A stretch of DNA of 24,672 nt from JAZQUM01 sp045631305 (GCA_045631305.1 JAZQUM010000094.1:1-24672), one strand, 5' to 3'. Shown: positions 13,385 to 21,554, counted from the first letter of the stretch. Notes: generated from the sequence alone by a model not told the origin. Made by a program: numbers and translations.

Positions 13385-14434
13385 TTATCCTTTCAAAATG
13401 GCGGCGGCTTCGTCATAGGAGAGTTCGCAGTTCCAGAAGAGGGCGTAGAACTCCTGCACCACTTCCGCCATATCGTAATCGTAAAGTTGGGGGTAGGCGA
13501 GATTGCCCAGCCAGTAAACGCCAAGGAGCATATTCATGCTGGGTGGATTGGAGAGGAAATTATAGGGCTGTGCGGGGATGGTGACCATATTGCCGTCAGC
13601 CACAGCGGTGAGCTCCAGCCACGTGGGGTCGGTCATCAGGTCGGCAACGGGGACGGAGGGGGCGCAGACGATGAGGTCGGGGTCGAAATGATAGAGCTGC
13701 TCCATGCCCACGGTATTGCCGCCGTTTTTATGGACGATATCTTCCACCGCGATGGCATTTTCCGCGCCGATAAGCTCGATGACCTGGGCCTGATTGCTGC
13801 CGCGGGCATTGGTATCAAGGCCCGTGGTGCCTGTGGTGTACATAATGGAAACGGGGTCGGTGACCTGAGCGGCGTTTTCCTCTGCCATGGTGAGGGTCTT
13901 ATTTACGAAATCCGCCAGAGCATTGCAGCGCTCCTCTTCTCCAAGGAGCGTGCCAAGGGTGCGGAAGGCATCTTCCATATTGGGAAGGTCGGTTGCAAGG
14001 AAGATGACGGGAAGGCCCGTCTGGGCGCTGAGAGCGTCCAAGTCTTCCGCAAGGCCGGGTTTGGGCTCGCCGCAGTCGATGATGATCTGAGGGTCGGAAG
14101 CAAGAAGGGCTTCCATATTAAGTGTGCCCTTGCCGCCAAAGATCTGGCCCACTACGGGAAGGGGGTCCAGAGCGTCGGGGAGGTAGTCCTCCTGACCGGG
14201 GTCAAAGACGCTTGAGCGGCAGGTGAGCTTATCTACCGCGGCGGCGGTGAGGATCATGGTGGCGATGGAGCCGCTGGGTGCGATGCGGTGGATGTGGGCG
14301 GGGAGGGTGACGGTGCGGCCCGCGTCATCGGTGAATTCGCGGGTTTCGGGGGCGGTGTCCTCTGCTGCGGTGCCGCAGGCGGCAAGGGAGAGGAGCATAG
14401 CGAGGGAGAGGAGAAGGGAAATGAGCTTTTTCAT
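13385..14434 (-). CDS. ABC transporter metal/chelate-binding lipoprotein (PF01497 type)
   Basis: A 349-residue protein with ribosome site AAAGGA. The signal peptide ends in lipobox SLAAC (Cys20). The mature part is a helical-backbone binding protein of the cobalamin/siderophore/MolA class: REFTDDAGRTVTLPAHIHRI (~35-54), then PSGSIATMIL, DPQIIIDCGEP (~113) and a second lobe with FDPDLIVCAPS. The C-terminal NFLSNPPSMNMLLGVYWLGN and AYPQLYDYDMAEVVQEFYALF segments resemble MolA-like proteins rather than typical siderophore binders (recollection). It would capture the ligand outside the membrane for the FecCD-type permease and ATPase upstream in the same operon. Iron chelate, cobalamin or molybdate/tungstate are all possible; XdhC in the operon favours the last. 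Confidence 0.9.
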   Translation of the reverse strand: MKKLISLLLSLAMLLSLAACGTAAEDTAPETREFTDDAGRTVTLPAHIHRIAPSGSIATMILTAAAVDKLTCRSSVFDPGQEDYLPDALDPLPVVGQIFGGKGTLNMEALLASDPQIIIDCGEPKPGLAEDLDALSAQTGLPVIFLATDLPNMEDAFRTLGTLLGEEERCNALADFVNKTLTMAEENAAQVTDPVSIMYTTGTTGLDTNARGSNQAQVIELIGAENAIAVEDIVHKNGGNTVGMEQLYHFDPDLIVCAPSVPVADLMTDPTWLELTAVADGNMVTIPAQPYNFLSNPPSMNMLLGVYWLGNLAYPQLYDYDMAEVVQEFYALFWNCELSYDEAAAILKG

Positions 14435-14465
14435 AACGCGGTCCTTTCGTAAGAATGAGGGGGGA

Positions 14466-15164
14466 TCACTTCATCTCAAACGCGATCAAACGGAAGCGGC
14501 TTTCCATGGGATAATACCATTCATATTCCCCCTTGGGGTCGGGGATGAGGGCGGCGCGGGCGGTCTCTTCCGTAATTTCCGCGCCCTTGCGGTCATACAT
14601 CTTGAAAAAGGCCACAGCGTCGGTGAGGCTATGAAGAGGCTGACCGTTCTGCAACGTGAAGAATTCTTCGGTATAGGAAATGCCGTTTTCCGTGAGGACG
14701 GTGGGGCGGCAGTATTCCTTTACCGCCTCCCCCTTACCCTCGGCGCTGACGCGGTGGCGCTTATTGGCAAGGGTCAAAACCAGCACCTTCTTCGCGCCCA
14801 CGTTTTTGGCCACGGTGAGAATTTCTTCCATGGAGCCAAAGCGGCAGCAGACCAGCACGTCCACCGCTTCTCCGGGGCGGAAGGTGAGGGCATCGGCATT
14901 TTCGGCGCGGATATTGGTAAGCCCCTCTTCTGCCACGCATTTTTTAAGATACGCGGAAGCGGTGGGGTCAAACTCCACGCTGATAACTTTTTTTACGTGC
15001 TTTGCCATGGCACGGGTGAGGTAGCCGATGCCGCTGCCTGCTTCCAGCACCGTATCGGTGGGCTTCAGGTGGGGCAGAAGCTGCTTGCGCTGCTCCGCGG
15101 CAAAGGCGGTATATTCCAGAGAATCCACCATGAAGCGGATGCTCTCAGCATTCCAATGGATCAT
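14466..15164 (-). CDS. Class I SAM-dependent methyltransferase in metal ABC operon
   Basis: A 232-residue protein with GGAGG before its ATG. The SAM-binding motif I is DTVLEAGSGIGYLTRAMA (~37-54). Motif II acid is in KKVISVEFDPTASAYLKK (~58-75), and a motif III-like NIRAENADALTF lies at ~83. The start MIHWNAESIRFMVDSLEYTA and the end YYPMESRFRLIAFEMK lie outside the common core and probably form the substrate site. The start codon overlaps the ATPase stop as TAATG, so it is translationally coupled inside the transporter operon. The substrate is unknown. A metal-chelator, corrinoid or pterin-like ligand is conceivable, but nothing in the sequence decides this. It is an unusual member for an uptake operon. 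Confidence 0.85.
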   Translation of the reverse strand: MIHWNAESIRFMVDSLEYTAFAAEQRKQLLPHLKPTDTVLEAGSGIGYLTRAMAKHVKKVISVEFDPTASAYLKKCVAEEGLTNIRAENADALTFRPGEAVDVLVCCRFGSMEEILTVAKNVGAKKVLVLTLANKRHRVSAEGKGEAVKEYCRPTVLTENGISYTEEFFTLQNGQPLHSLTDAVAFFKMYDRKGAEITEETARAALIPDPKGEYEWYYPMESRFRLIAFEMK

Positions 15165-15940
15165 TACGCGCCACCTCCGGGAAGGCAGACGGTGATGGTC
15201 TTGCCCTCGTAATTGACGCTGCGAAGGGCGACTTCCATGCCGTAAAGTCTGGAGAGGGCCTCTTCGGAGAGGTCGTCTGCGGTGCCGTCGATAAAGACCT
15301 TGCCATCCAGCAGGGCCAGCACGCGGGATGCGTAAAGACCCGACTGACCGGGGTGGTGGGTGGAATAGAGGATGGCATAGCCTTCCTTGGACATCTGCAC
15401 CACGGCGTCCATGACGCGGCAGCGGTTGGCAAAATCCAGATTGGCGGTGGGTTCATCCATAATGAGGAGTTTGGCTTCCTGCACCATGGCGCGGGCCAAC
15501 ATTACCAGTTGGCGCTCGCCGCCGGAAAGGGTGGCGTACCCCCGGTCGGCAAGGTGGGCGATGCCAAGATGCTCCAAGGTGAAAAGCACCTTTTCACGGT
15601 GAGCCTTTTTGGGGGCGGAGAAAGCGCCCAGCTGACCCGTGACACCCATCAGCACCACGTCACGGACGGGATAATTGAAGGTGGGGGATTCGCTCTGGGG
15701 AATGTAGGCGATGCGGCGGGAGATCTCCTTGGGGGACATGGTTTTCAGGTCCATGCCATCCACCGTGACGGAACCGGAGTAGCGCAGAAACTGCATGAGG
15801 CAGCGGAAAAGGGTGGTTTTACCCGTGCCGTTGGGGCCAAGGATAGCCACGCGGTCACCGCTTTTCACGGTGAAATTCACCCCGTCCAAAATGGGGCGGG
15901 TGCCATAGGCAAAGTGCAGGTCGCGGACCTTAAGTTCCAT
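15164..15940 (-). CDS. ABC transporter ATP-binding protein, FepC/BtuD/MolC type
   Basis: A 258-residue protein. Walker A is ILGPNGTGKTTL (~34-45), the Q-loop is YIPQSESPTF (~85), the signature LSGGERQLVMLARAM is at ~135, Walker B LLIMDEPTANLD at ~156, and the H-loop STHHPGQ at ~192. The spacing and the RRIAYIPQSE-PTFNYPVRDVVLMG block are those of FecE/BtuD-type importers. A ~40-residue C-terminal extension follows the core. AAGGAGG lies before the ATG, which overlaps the permease stop by 11 bp, so it is tightly coupled. It powers the permease encoded just upstream. Confidence 0.94.
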   Translation of the reverse strand: MELKVRDLHFAYGTRPILDGVNFTVKSGDRVAILGPNGTGKTTLFRCLMQFLRYSGSVTVDGMDLKTMSPKEISRRIAYIPQSESPTFNYPVRDVVLMGVTGQLGAFSAPKKAHREKVLFTLEHLGIAHLADRGYATLSGGERQLVMLARAMVQEAKLLIMDEPTANLDFANRCRVMDAVVQMSKEGYAILYSTHHPGQSGLYASRVLALLDGKVFIDGTADDLSEEALSRLYGMEVALRSVNYEGKTITVCLPGGGA

Positions 15941-16907
15941 GCTTGAGACCTCCTTTCACGAGAAGAATGATGAAAATGGGTGCGCCGATGAAGCTGGTGA
16001 GGATGCCGATGGGAAGCTCTGCCGTGGTGGCTACGCGGGCCACGGTATCCACCGCCGTTAAGAAGGCGGCGCCCAGAAGAGCGCTGGCAGGAATGACGCG
16101 GCGGTAATCAAAGCCGAAGAGGATGCGCACAAAGTGGGGGATCACCAGACCCACCCAGCCGATCATGCCGGAAATGGAGACGGCGGCGGCAGTCATGAGG
16201 GTGGCGGCCAGAACGGCCAGAAGGCGGATCTTCTTGGTATCCACGCCCATGCTGCGGGCCTCTTCATCCCCCATGGTGAGAAGATTCAGCTGCCAGCGGA
16301 TGAGAAGCAGGATCACAAGGCCCAACAGGATGGGGGGCGCGGCGAAGGCCACGTCCATGAGCTTGACGCCCGAGAGATTGCCCATGAGCCAATAGGTGAT
16401 GGCGGGAAGGGCCTCGTCGGTATCGGCGGAGAGTTTAATGAAGGAGGTGGCGCCATTGAAAAGGGAGCTGACCACGATGCCTGAGAGCACCAGCGCCAGG
16501 GTGGTTTCACTCTTGGCGGCGCGGCCGATGAAAATGGCGAGGGCCACGGCGGCGATGCCGAAGGCAAAAGCGGAGAAGGTGACGCCCATATAGCCGAAGG
16601 AGAGGATCAGGGCCAGAGCCGCGCCAAAGCCTGCGCCGGAGGAGGCGCCCAGAAGGTCGGGAGACACCATGGGGTTACGGAAAACGCCCTGATAAGTGGC
16701 GCCTGCGGCAGAGAGGGCGGCGCCCACTAAAGAGGAGGCCAGCACGCGGGGGAAGCGGATGCGAAGCAGCACCGTGAAGGCCCGCTGAGCTTCCGCCCCT
16801 GCGAGGCTGAAGCGGCCAAAGAAAAGGGCCAGCAGCGGCACGGCGATGGCCAGCAGCACCAAAAGGGCCATCCGCAGTTTGAAATTTTGCTGTTTCATAG
16901 GGCTCAT
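15930..16907 (-). CDS. ABC transporter permease, FecCD/BtuC/MolB type
   Basis: A 325-residue protein with about ten membrane segments. It carries the FecCD signatures: RFPRVLASSLVGAALSAAGA (~52-71), followed at once by TYQGVFRNPMVSPDLLGASS, then TYWLMGNLSG (~170), LLTMGDEEARSMGVDTKKIR (the ATPase-coupling loop), GWVGLVIPHFVRILFG near 250 and PIGILTSFIGAPIFIILL near the end. The start is ATG 16907, with GAGG upstream; a second ATG three codons later is possible. It is the first gene of the minus-strand operon and lies ~33 nt from the predicted transcription start at the Crp/Fnr-type promoter. It forms the membrane channel with the ATPase and binding lipoprotein. Confidence 0.95.
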   Translation of the reverse strand: MSPMKQQNFKLRMALLVLLAIAVPLLALFFGRFSLAGAEAQRAFTVLLRIRFPRVLASSLVGAALSAAGATYQGVFRNPMVSPDLLGASSGAGFGAALALILSFGYMGVTFSAFAFGIAAVALAIFIGRAAKSETTLALVLSGIVVSSLFNGATSFIKLSADTDEALPAITYWLMGNLSGVKLMDVAFAAPPILLGLVILLLIRWQLNLLTMGDEEARSMGVDTKKIRLLAVLAATLMTAAAVSISGMIGWVGLVIPHFVRILFGFDYRRVIPASALLGAAFLTAVDTVARVATTAELPIGILTSFIGAPIFIILLVKGGLKHGT

Positions 16908-16946
16908 AGTATGCCTCGGTTTCGTCAGTTTTCTTATCTTAGGGTT

Positions 16947-16955
16947 ATTTTACCA
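16947..16955 (-). promoter_or_regulatory. Extended -10 of the metal operon promoter
   Basis: On the minus strand TGGTAAAAT (16955-16947) is an extended -10 with no good -35. The expected start is 16940. ACAAAG-N6-CTTTGT (16955-16972) is an additional inverted repeat in the spacer. Confidence 0.65.
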
Positions 16956-16973
16956 CAAAGATAACGCTTTGTC

Positions 16974-16989
16974 TGTGACAATTGTCACA
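16974..16989. promoter_or_regulatory. Perfect Crp/Fnr-type operator at about -41.5
   Basis: TGTGACAATTGTCACA is a perfect 16-bp palindrome and fits the Crp/Fnr family consensus TGTGA-N6-TCACA exactly. Its centre (16981.5) is 41.5 bp from the predicted +1 at 16940 of the minus-strand operon, the classical class II activator position. The missing -35 hexamer fits an activator-dependent promoter. Confidence 0.72.
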
Positions 16990-17296
16990 TTTTAGTGGGA
17001 TTTTTTAGAAAAAAGAGGGGGAGCAGGAAGCGGTTTTTTCTCCACCGCCGCTGCGGGGAGGCTTTCCGGCAGAGGGGGCTTTGGCAGGCTTTTGGGAGAT
17101 GGCAAAAAAATACAAAAAAGAGAAAATGGCGTTGTGCAAAATCACTAAAACAACTGTCCTTGACAGACGGACAGATGTAGCGGAAAAGAGGACAGCATAT
17201 CCCCCGTGTCCGCAGAATAAAGACAAAAAGAACGCGGTGGGGAGAAATTGCGCACAAAGGGAAAAATTCGCAAAAATCTTTCTCCGAATTCGTCAC
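16990..17296. other. Gene-free AT-richer upstream region
   Basis: I see no gene here on either strand. Composition is richer in A, with A-tracts at 17105-17125. CTGTCC (17154-17159) and GGACAG (17169-17174) form an inverted repeat with a 9-bp gap, and GACAG recurs at 17162, 17170 and 17191. These could be regulator sites for the liv promoter downstream, but none matches a motif I can name. Confidence 0.45.
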
Positions 17297-17325
17297 TTGC
17301 CAAACGTGGCAGAACTTTGTAAAAT
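17297..17325 (+). promoter_or_regulatory. Promoter of the liv operon
   Basis: TTGCCA at 17297-17302, a 17-bp spacer and TAAAAT at 17320-17325. The leader to ATG 17373 is ~41 nt and carries AAGGAGG at 17358-17364. Confidence 0.8.
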
Positions 17326-17372
17326 GGGTATTGTTCACAAGGAACGAGAGTTCTTTAAGGAGGAATTAGAAA

Positions 17373-18560
17373 ATGAAAAAGTTTTTTGCAATGATGCTGG
17401 CGCTGCTGATGGTGCTGAGCCTGGTTGCCTGCGGCTCCGGCTCTTCTGATGACGGCGCTTCCGAAAGCGGCAACAAGGTCGTTAAGATCGGCGTGTATGA
17501 ACCCCAGACCGGCGACAACGGTGCCGGCGGCAAGCAGGAAATCCTGGGTATGCAGTACGCTAACTACGTGCAGCCCACCGTGGAGATCGGCGGCGAAGTT
17601 TACGATGTTAAGCTGGAAATCGTAGATAACCGCACCACTCCCGAAAACGGCCCCTCCGCTGCAGCTGATTTGATCAACCGCGACGTTTCCATCGTTCTGG
17701 GCTCTTACGGCTCCGGCGTTTCCATGGCCGGCGGCGACGTATTCTCCCAGGCCGGTGTGCCTGCCATCGGCGTTACCTGCACCAATCCTCAGGTTACCGA
17801 AGGCTGCGATGTTTACTACCGCATCTGCTTCACCGACCCCTTCCAGGGCCCCGCTCTGGCAAGCTATGCCTTTGACGGTCTCGGCGTTGACACCGCATAC
17901 GTTCTGGGTATGCTGGGCTCCGACTATGACCAGGGTCTGATGTACTACTTCAAGGAAGCATTCGAAGCTCTGGGCGGCACCGTGGTTTCCGATGAATTCC
18001 CCGAAGGCACTGCTAACTTTGTTTCCTACATCAACAACGCTAAGTCTGCCGGCGCAGGCGTTATCTTCGCTCCCGTTTCCGTCAACTATGCGCAGCTCAT
18101 CGTAGAAGCTGCTGACGCACAGGGCTTTGACGGCGCTCTTCTGGGTTCCGACACCTGGGACAGCAACAAGGTTATCGAATCTGCTACCGGTAAGGACGTT
18201 TCCGTTTATGTAACCACCTTCTATCAGGAAGGCGGCAACGCTGAATTCGACAGCGGCATCAAGGAATGGATCAACGCCAACGCTGACGCCAAGACCAACA
18301 ACGGCGGCAACGACATGGTTGCAGCTGTTACCGCAATGGGTTACGATGCTTACTTCACCGCTCTGGAAGCGCTGAAGGCTGCCGGCTCCACCAATCCTGC
18401 TGACGTTCTGGCTGCTCTGCCCGGCGTTACCTACGAAGGTGTTTCCGGTCACATCGAATTCAACGAAATCGGCGATGCTGTTCGTGACTCTGCCTTCATC
18501 AAGGTTGCCAACACCGTAGATGGCGTTTGGGACTTCGAAAAGGTTCAGTCTGTCGGCTAA
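17373..18560 (+). CDS. livK: Branched-chain amino acid-type ABC transporter binding lipoprotein
   Basis: A 395-residue protein with strong AAGGAGG. The signal peptide ends in lipobox SLVAC (Cys20), followed by a Ser/Gly/Asp-rich linker. The mature protein is a type I periplasmic-binding fold of the Leu/Ile/Val class: VVKIGVYEPQTGDNGAGGKQ at ~35-54, then ILGMQYANY, DNRTTPENGPSAAADLI (~87), VLGSYGSGVSMAGG and AYVLGMLGSDYDQGLMYYF (~173). It would present branched-chain amino acids or related ligands to LivHM. Exact specificity in this family is not readable from sequence; amides and other amino acids also occur. Codons are biased towards GTT, GCT, AAC and CTG compared with neighbours, which suggests high expression. 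A strong hairpin directly after it should raise its dose over the permease genes. Confidence 0.93.
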   Translation: MKKFFAMMLALLMVLSLVACGSGSSDDGASESGNKVVKIGVYEPQTGDNGAGGKQEILGMQYANYVQPTVEIGGEVYDVKLEIVDNRTTPENGPSAAADLINRDVSIVLGSYGSGVSMAGGDVFSQAGVPAIGVTCTNPQVTEGCDVYYRICFTDPFQGPALASYAFDGLGVDTAYVLGMLGSDYDQGLMYYFKEAFEALGGTVVSDEFPEGTANFVSYINNAKSAGAGVIFAPVSVNYAQLIVEAADAQGFDGALLGSDTWDSNKVIESATGKDVSVYVTTFYQEGGNAEFDSGIKEWINANADAKTNNGGNDMVAAVTAMGYDAYFTALEALKAAGSTNPADVLAALPGVTYEGVSGHIEFNEIGDAVRDSAFIKVANTVDGVWDFEKVQSVG

Positions 18561-18582
18561 ACCGCAGCACAACTTCAAAGCC

Positions 18583-18622
18583 AAAAAGGGGATGGCGGCA
18601 TTGCCGCCGCCATCCCCTTTTT
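18583..18622 (+). terminator. Hairpin after livK (partial terminator)
   Basis: AAAAAGGGGATGGCGGC (18583-18599) pairs with the GCCGCCATCCCC segment (18605-18616) followed by TTTTTT. A strong intrinsic terminator shape lies inside the operon, so it probably trims or attenuates transcription between livK and livH. Confidence 0.82.
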
Positions 18623-18640
18623 TCTGCATTTTTGGGCTGC

Positions 18641-18673
18641 CTCGAAAGAGCGGCCAAACTCCGCTTTTTCGAG
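18641..18673 (+). other. Second intra-operon hairpin
   Basis: CTCGAAAGAGCGG (18641-18653) and CCGCTTTTTCGAG (18661-18673) pair with one mismatch around a 7-nt loop, 19 nt after the first hairpin's T-run. It has no T-run of its own. It may protect the 5' end of the livHMGF message. Confidence 0.6.
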
Positions 18674-18725
18674 ACGGCCCAGGGCCACAAAACGAATCAA
18701 CCCATTCTGATAGGAGGATCTTTCC

Positions 18726-19604
18726 ATGCAGGAATTGTTCCCGTACCTGCTTAACGGCATTTCCGTAGGCGGCCAGTATGCCCTTATCGCCATCGGTTAC
18801 ACCCTGGTTTACGGCATTTTGCGCCTCATCAACTTTGCCCACGGCGACGTATTTATGGTGGCGGGCCTTGTGATGGTGTATGCCACCACCGCCATGCCCT
18901 TCTACATTGCCCTGCCTCTGGTGCTTGCCGCCACGGTGCTTCTGGGCTTTGTGATTGAGCGCGTGGCATATAAGCCTTTGCGCTCTGCACCCCGCATGTC
19001 CCTGATGATCTCCGCCATCGGCGTGAGCTATCTCATTCAGAACCTGGCGTTCTATCTCACCGGCGGCGTGCCCCAGCCTGTGAACAACCCCATCCCCTGG
19101 ATCTCTGAAAACGTGGTGGTGCTGGGGGCTTCCACCAAGCGCGTGACTCTGGTGACCCCTGTGCTTACCATTTTGCTGGTGGTGGTGCTGGTGTACCTCA
19201 TCAATCACACCAAGATCGGTATGGCCATGCGCGCAGCTGCCAAGGACTTTGAAACTGCGCAGCTTATGGGCATTCGCATCAACCGCGTGATTTCCGTCAC
19301 TTTTATCATCGGTTCTTTCCTGGCTGCCGTGGGCGCCATGCTGTATTTCACCAACTACCCCTCCGTTGCCATCACCTCCGGCTCCATGCCCGGTCTGAAG
19401 GCATTCGTTGCGGCGGTATTCGGCGGCATCGGTTCCATTCCCGGCGCGGTGGTGGGTGCATTCATCATCGGCCTTTGCGAAGAGTTGATCAAGGGTATGG
19501 ATTACACCACCTTCTCTGATGCTTTCACCTTTGCGCTGCTGATCGTGGTGCTTTGCGTGAAGCCTACCGGCCTCTTCGGTGAAAAAGTCACCGACAAGGT
19601 ATAA
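18726..19604 (+). CDS. livH: Branched-chain amino acid-type ABC permease LivH
   Basis: A 292-residue membrane protein preceded by AGGAGG at 18712-18717. The family hallmark GGQYALIAIGYTLVYGILRL (residues 16-35) runs into INFAHGD. RVAYKPLR (~80) and a C-terminal coupling region, AAKDFETAQLMGIRINRVI (~172-190) and GLKAFVAAVFGGIGSIPGAV (~222), are also present. About eight membrane segments are predicted. It pairs with LivM as the two halves of the channel. It follows livK after 165 bp of hairpin-rich spacer and precedes livM by 13 bp. Confidence 0.94.
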   Translation: MQELFPYLLNGISVGGQYALIAIGYTLVYGILRLINFAHGDVFMVAGLVMVYATTAMPFYIALPLVLAATVLLGFVIERVAYKPLRSAPRMSLMISAIGVSYLIQNLAFYLTGGVPQPVNNPIPWISENVVVLGASTKRVTLVTPVLTILLVVVLVYLINHTKIGMAMRAAAKDFETAQLMGIRINRVISVTFIIGSFLAAVGAMLYFTNYPSVAITSGSMPGLKAFVAAVFGGIGSIPGAVVGAFIIGLCEELIKGMDYTTFSDAFTFALLIVVLCVKPTGLFGEKVTDKV

Positions 19605-19617
19605 GGAGGGGCGAAGT

Positions 19618-20715
19618 ATGAATATGACCAAGAAAAAAACCATTTTCACCGCAGCGGTGCTGGCAGTGCTGCTGCTGGCCTGCGTGGTGGCAGATATGAG
19701 CCTCAACAGCTTCCACATTGCCATCATCGTGATCAAGAAGGCAACGGTTTACACCCTGGTTGCCGTTTCCATGAACCTGCTGAACGGTTTTACCGGGCTG
19801 TTCTCCCTGGGTCAGGCAGGCTTTATGCTGCTGGGCGCCTATGCTTACGGCGTTTTGATGATCCCTGTGGAAAAGCGTGCAGGCGTGTACCAGTATTATG
19901 AAGGCGGCATTGTGAACTTCTCCCTGCCCGAAGTTTTCGGCGGCGGTGCTGTGGGCACGCTGCTGGGCATTCTGGTGGCGCTTCTGGTGGGCGGCATTCT
20001 GGCCGGTATCGTGGCTTACCTCATCGGTCTGCCCGTGCTGCGTCTGAAGAGCGACTACCTGGCAATTGCCACCCTTGGCTTTGCAGAAATTCTCCGCGCA
20101 TTCTTCCAGTGGGAAAAGCTGGGTCCCGTGACCAACGGTTCCAACCTGCTGCGCGGCTATCCTGCCTTTGAGCGGGCAACGCCCTATGTGATTCTGGTGG
20201 GTCTGATGGTGGCTGCCATTATGCTGCTGATCACCTCCACCTACGGCCGCGCTTTCCGCGCCATCCGCGACGATGAAGTGGCAGCGGAAGCTATGGGCAT
20301 CAACCTTGCCAAGCACAAGCGCATGGCATTTATCATCAGCTCTTTCTTCGCAGGCGTGGGCGGCGGCATGATGGCTATGTACATGGGCTCCATCGCAGCG
20401 GCTTCTTTCAAGAGCACCCTCACCTACGAAATTTTGCTGATCGTGGTAATCGGCGGCATCGGCTCCATTACCGGCAGCGTTCTGGCAAGCTTTTTGTACA
20501 TCTTCTCTTCCGAGTGGCTGCTGCGCGGTCTTGACGCAGGCAAGTTCCTGGGCGTTGAGGCTCCCGGCCTTTTCAAAAACGGCTTCCGCATGGCTGTGTT
20601 CTCCGTGATCATCATGATCATCGTGCTGTTCTTCCGCAAGGGTATCATGGGTGACAAGGAGCTGCCCGACCTTTTGGGAAGACGCCGCAAGAGTAAGAAG
20701 GAGGCTGCAAAATGA
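19618..20715 (+). CDS. livM: Branched-chain amino acid-type ABC permease LivM
   Basis: A 365-residue protein. ATG 19618 is used because AAGGAGGGG lies just upstream; the open frame reaches further back into livH. The core motifs are LLNGFTGLFSLGQAGFMLLG (~56-75), running into AYAYG, LRLKSDYLAIATLGFAEILR (~140-159), and the coupling loop AIRDDEVAAEAMGINLAKHK near 216. About nine to ten membrane segments are predicted. A basic tail (LLGRRRKSKKEAAK) ends the protein in the cytoplasm. The stop overlaps the livG start as ATGA. Confidence 0.94.
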   Translation: MNMTKKKTIFTAAVLAVLLLACVVADMSLNSFHIAIIVIKKATVYTLVAVSMNLLNGFTGLFSLGQAGFMLLGAYAYGVLMIPVEKRAGVYQYYEGGIVNFSLPEVFGGGAVGTLLGILVALLVGGILAGIVAYLIGLPVLRLKSDYLAIATLGFAEILRAFFQWEKLGPVTNGSNLLRGYPAFERATPYVILVGLMVAAIMLLITSTYGRAFRAIRDDEVAAEAMGINLAKHKRMAFIISSFFAGVGGGMMAMYMGSIAAASFKSTLTYEILLIVVIGGIGSITGSVLASFLYIFSSEWLLRGLDAGKFLGVEAPGLFKNGFRMAVFSVIIMIIVLFFRKGIMGDKELPDLLGRRRKSKKEAAK

Positions 20716-21554
20716 GCAAGAACGTTCTGAAAGTTGAAAACGCCACCATGCAGTTCGGCGGCGTTGTTGCAGTCAACAATTTGAATATGGAGATCAACGA
20801 AGGCGAGATCGTGGCCCTTATCGGCCCCAACGGCGCAGGTAAGACCACCGCTTTCAACGTGATCACCGGTGTGTATCAGCCCACCAACGGCGCGGTTTGG
20901 TTCAACGGCGAAAAGATCGTGGAAAACCACCCCCAGGGCAAGATGAAGAAGCTTTACGCAGGTGAGCACGCAGGGGAATACACCCACACTCTCGCCCCCA
21001 CGCCCGATAAGATCACCAAGCTGGGCATGGCCCGCACCTTCCAGAATATCCGCCTTTGGAAGTCTCAGACGGTATTCAACAACGTGCTCATCGCCAAGCA
21101 TTGCCGCTCTACCAGCAACGTTTTCTCCGCTACCTTCCGTCTCAACCGCAAGGAAGAGCAGCGCCAGAAAGAAGAGGTGCTGGAACTTCTGAAGATGGTG
21201 GGCCTGGACGATGTGAAAGACGAGCTGGCAACGTCTCTGCCTTACGGTAAGCAGCGCCGCCTTGAAATTGCCCGCGCGCTGGCCGCTGAGCCCACGCTGC
21301 TGCTGCTGGACGAACCTGCAGCCGGCATGAACCCGCAGGAAACCGACGAGCTCACCGCTTTCATCGGAGAACTGCGCGACAAGTTCAAGGTGACCATTCT
21401 CCTTATTGAGCACCACATGAATCTGGTTATGGATATTTCCGACCGCATTTACGTGCTGGACTTCGGCAAGCTTATTGCCGAGGGCACGCCTGCTGAAATT
21501 CAGAGCAACCAGCGCGTGATCGACGCATATCTGGGGGTGGCCGAAGATGCTTAA
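20712..21554 (+). CDS. livG: Branched-chain amino acid-type ABC ATPase LivG
   Basis: A 280-residue protein starting inside the ATGA overlap with livM. Walker A is LIGPNGAGKTTAFN (~36-49), the Q-loop region MARTFQNIRLW (~106), the signature region SLPYGKQRRLEIARALA at ~176 (the LSGG place reads PYGKQ, normal for LivG), Walker B LLLLDEPAAGMN at ~197 and the H-loop IEHHMNLVMD at ~233. The ~30-residue insert before MARTF is also usual for this subfamily. It works as a heterodimer with LivF. The last codons overlap the livF start by 8 bp. Confidence 0.94.
   Translation: MSKNVLKVENATMQFGGVVAVNNLNMEINEGEIVALIGPNGAGKTTAFNVITGVYQPTNGAVWFNGEKIVENHPQGKMKKLYAGEHAGEYTHTLAPTPDKITKLGMARTFQNIRLWKSQTVFNNVLIAKHCRSTSNVFSATFRLNRKEEQRQKEEVLELLKMVGLDDVKDELATSLPYGKQRRLEIARALAAEPTLLLLDEPAAGMNPQETDELTAFIGELRDKFKVTILLIEHHMNLVMDISDRIYVLDFGKLIAEGTPAEIQSNQRVIDAYLGVAEDA

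Noticed and set aside
17355..19736. 793-codon minus-strand open frame
   Set aside because: Antisense to livK and livH, with His/Gly-rich composition, no domain and no ribosome site. It is a shadow of GC-rich coding sequence.
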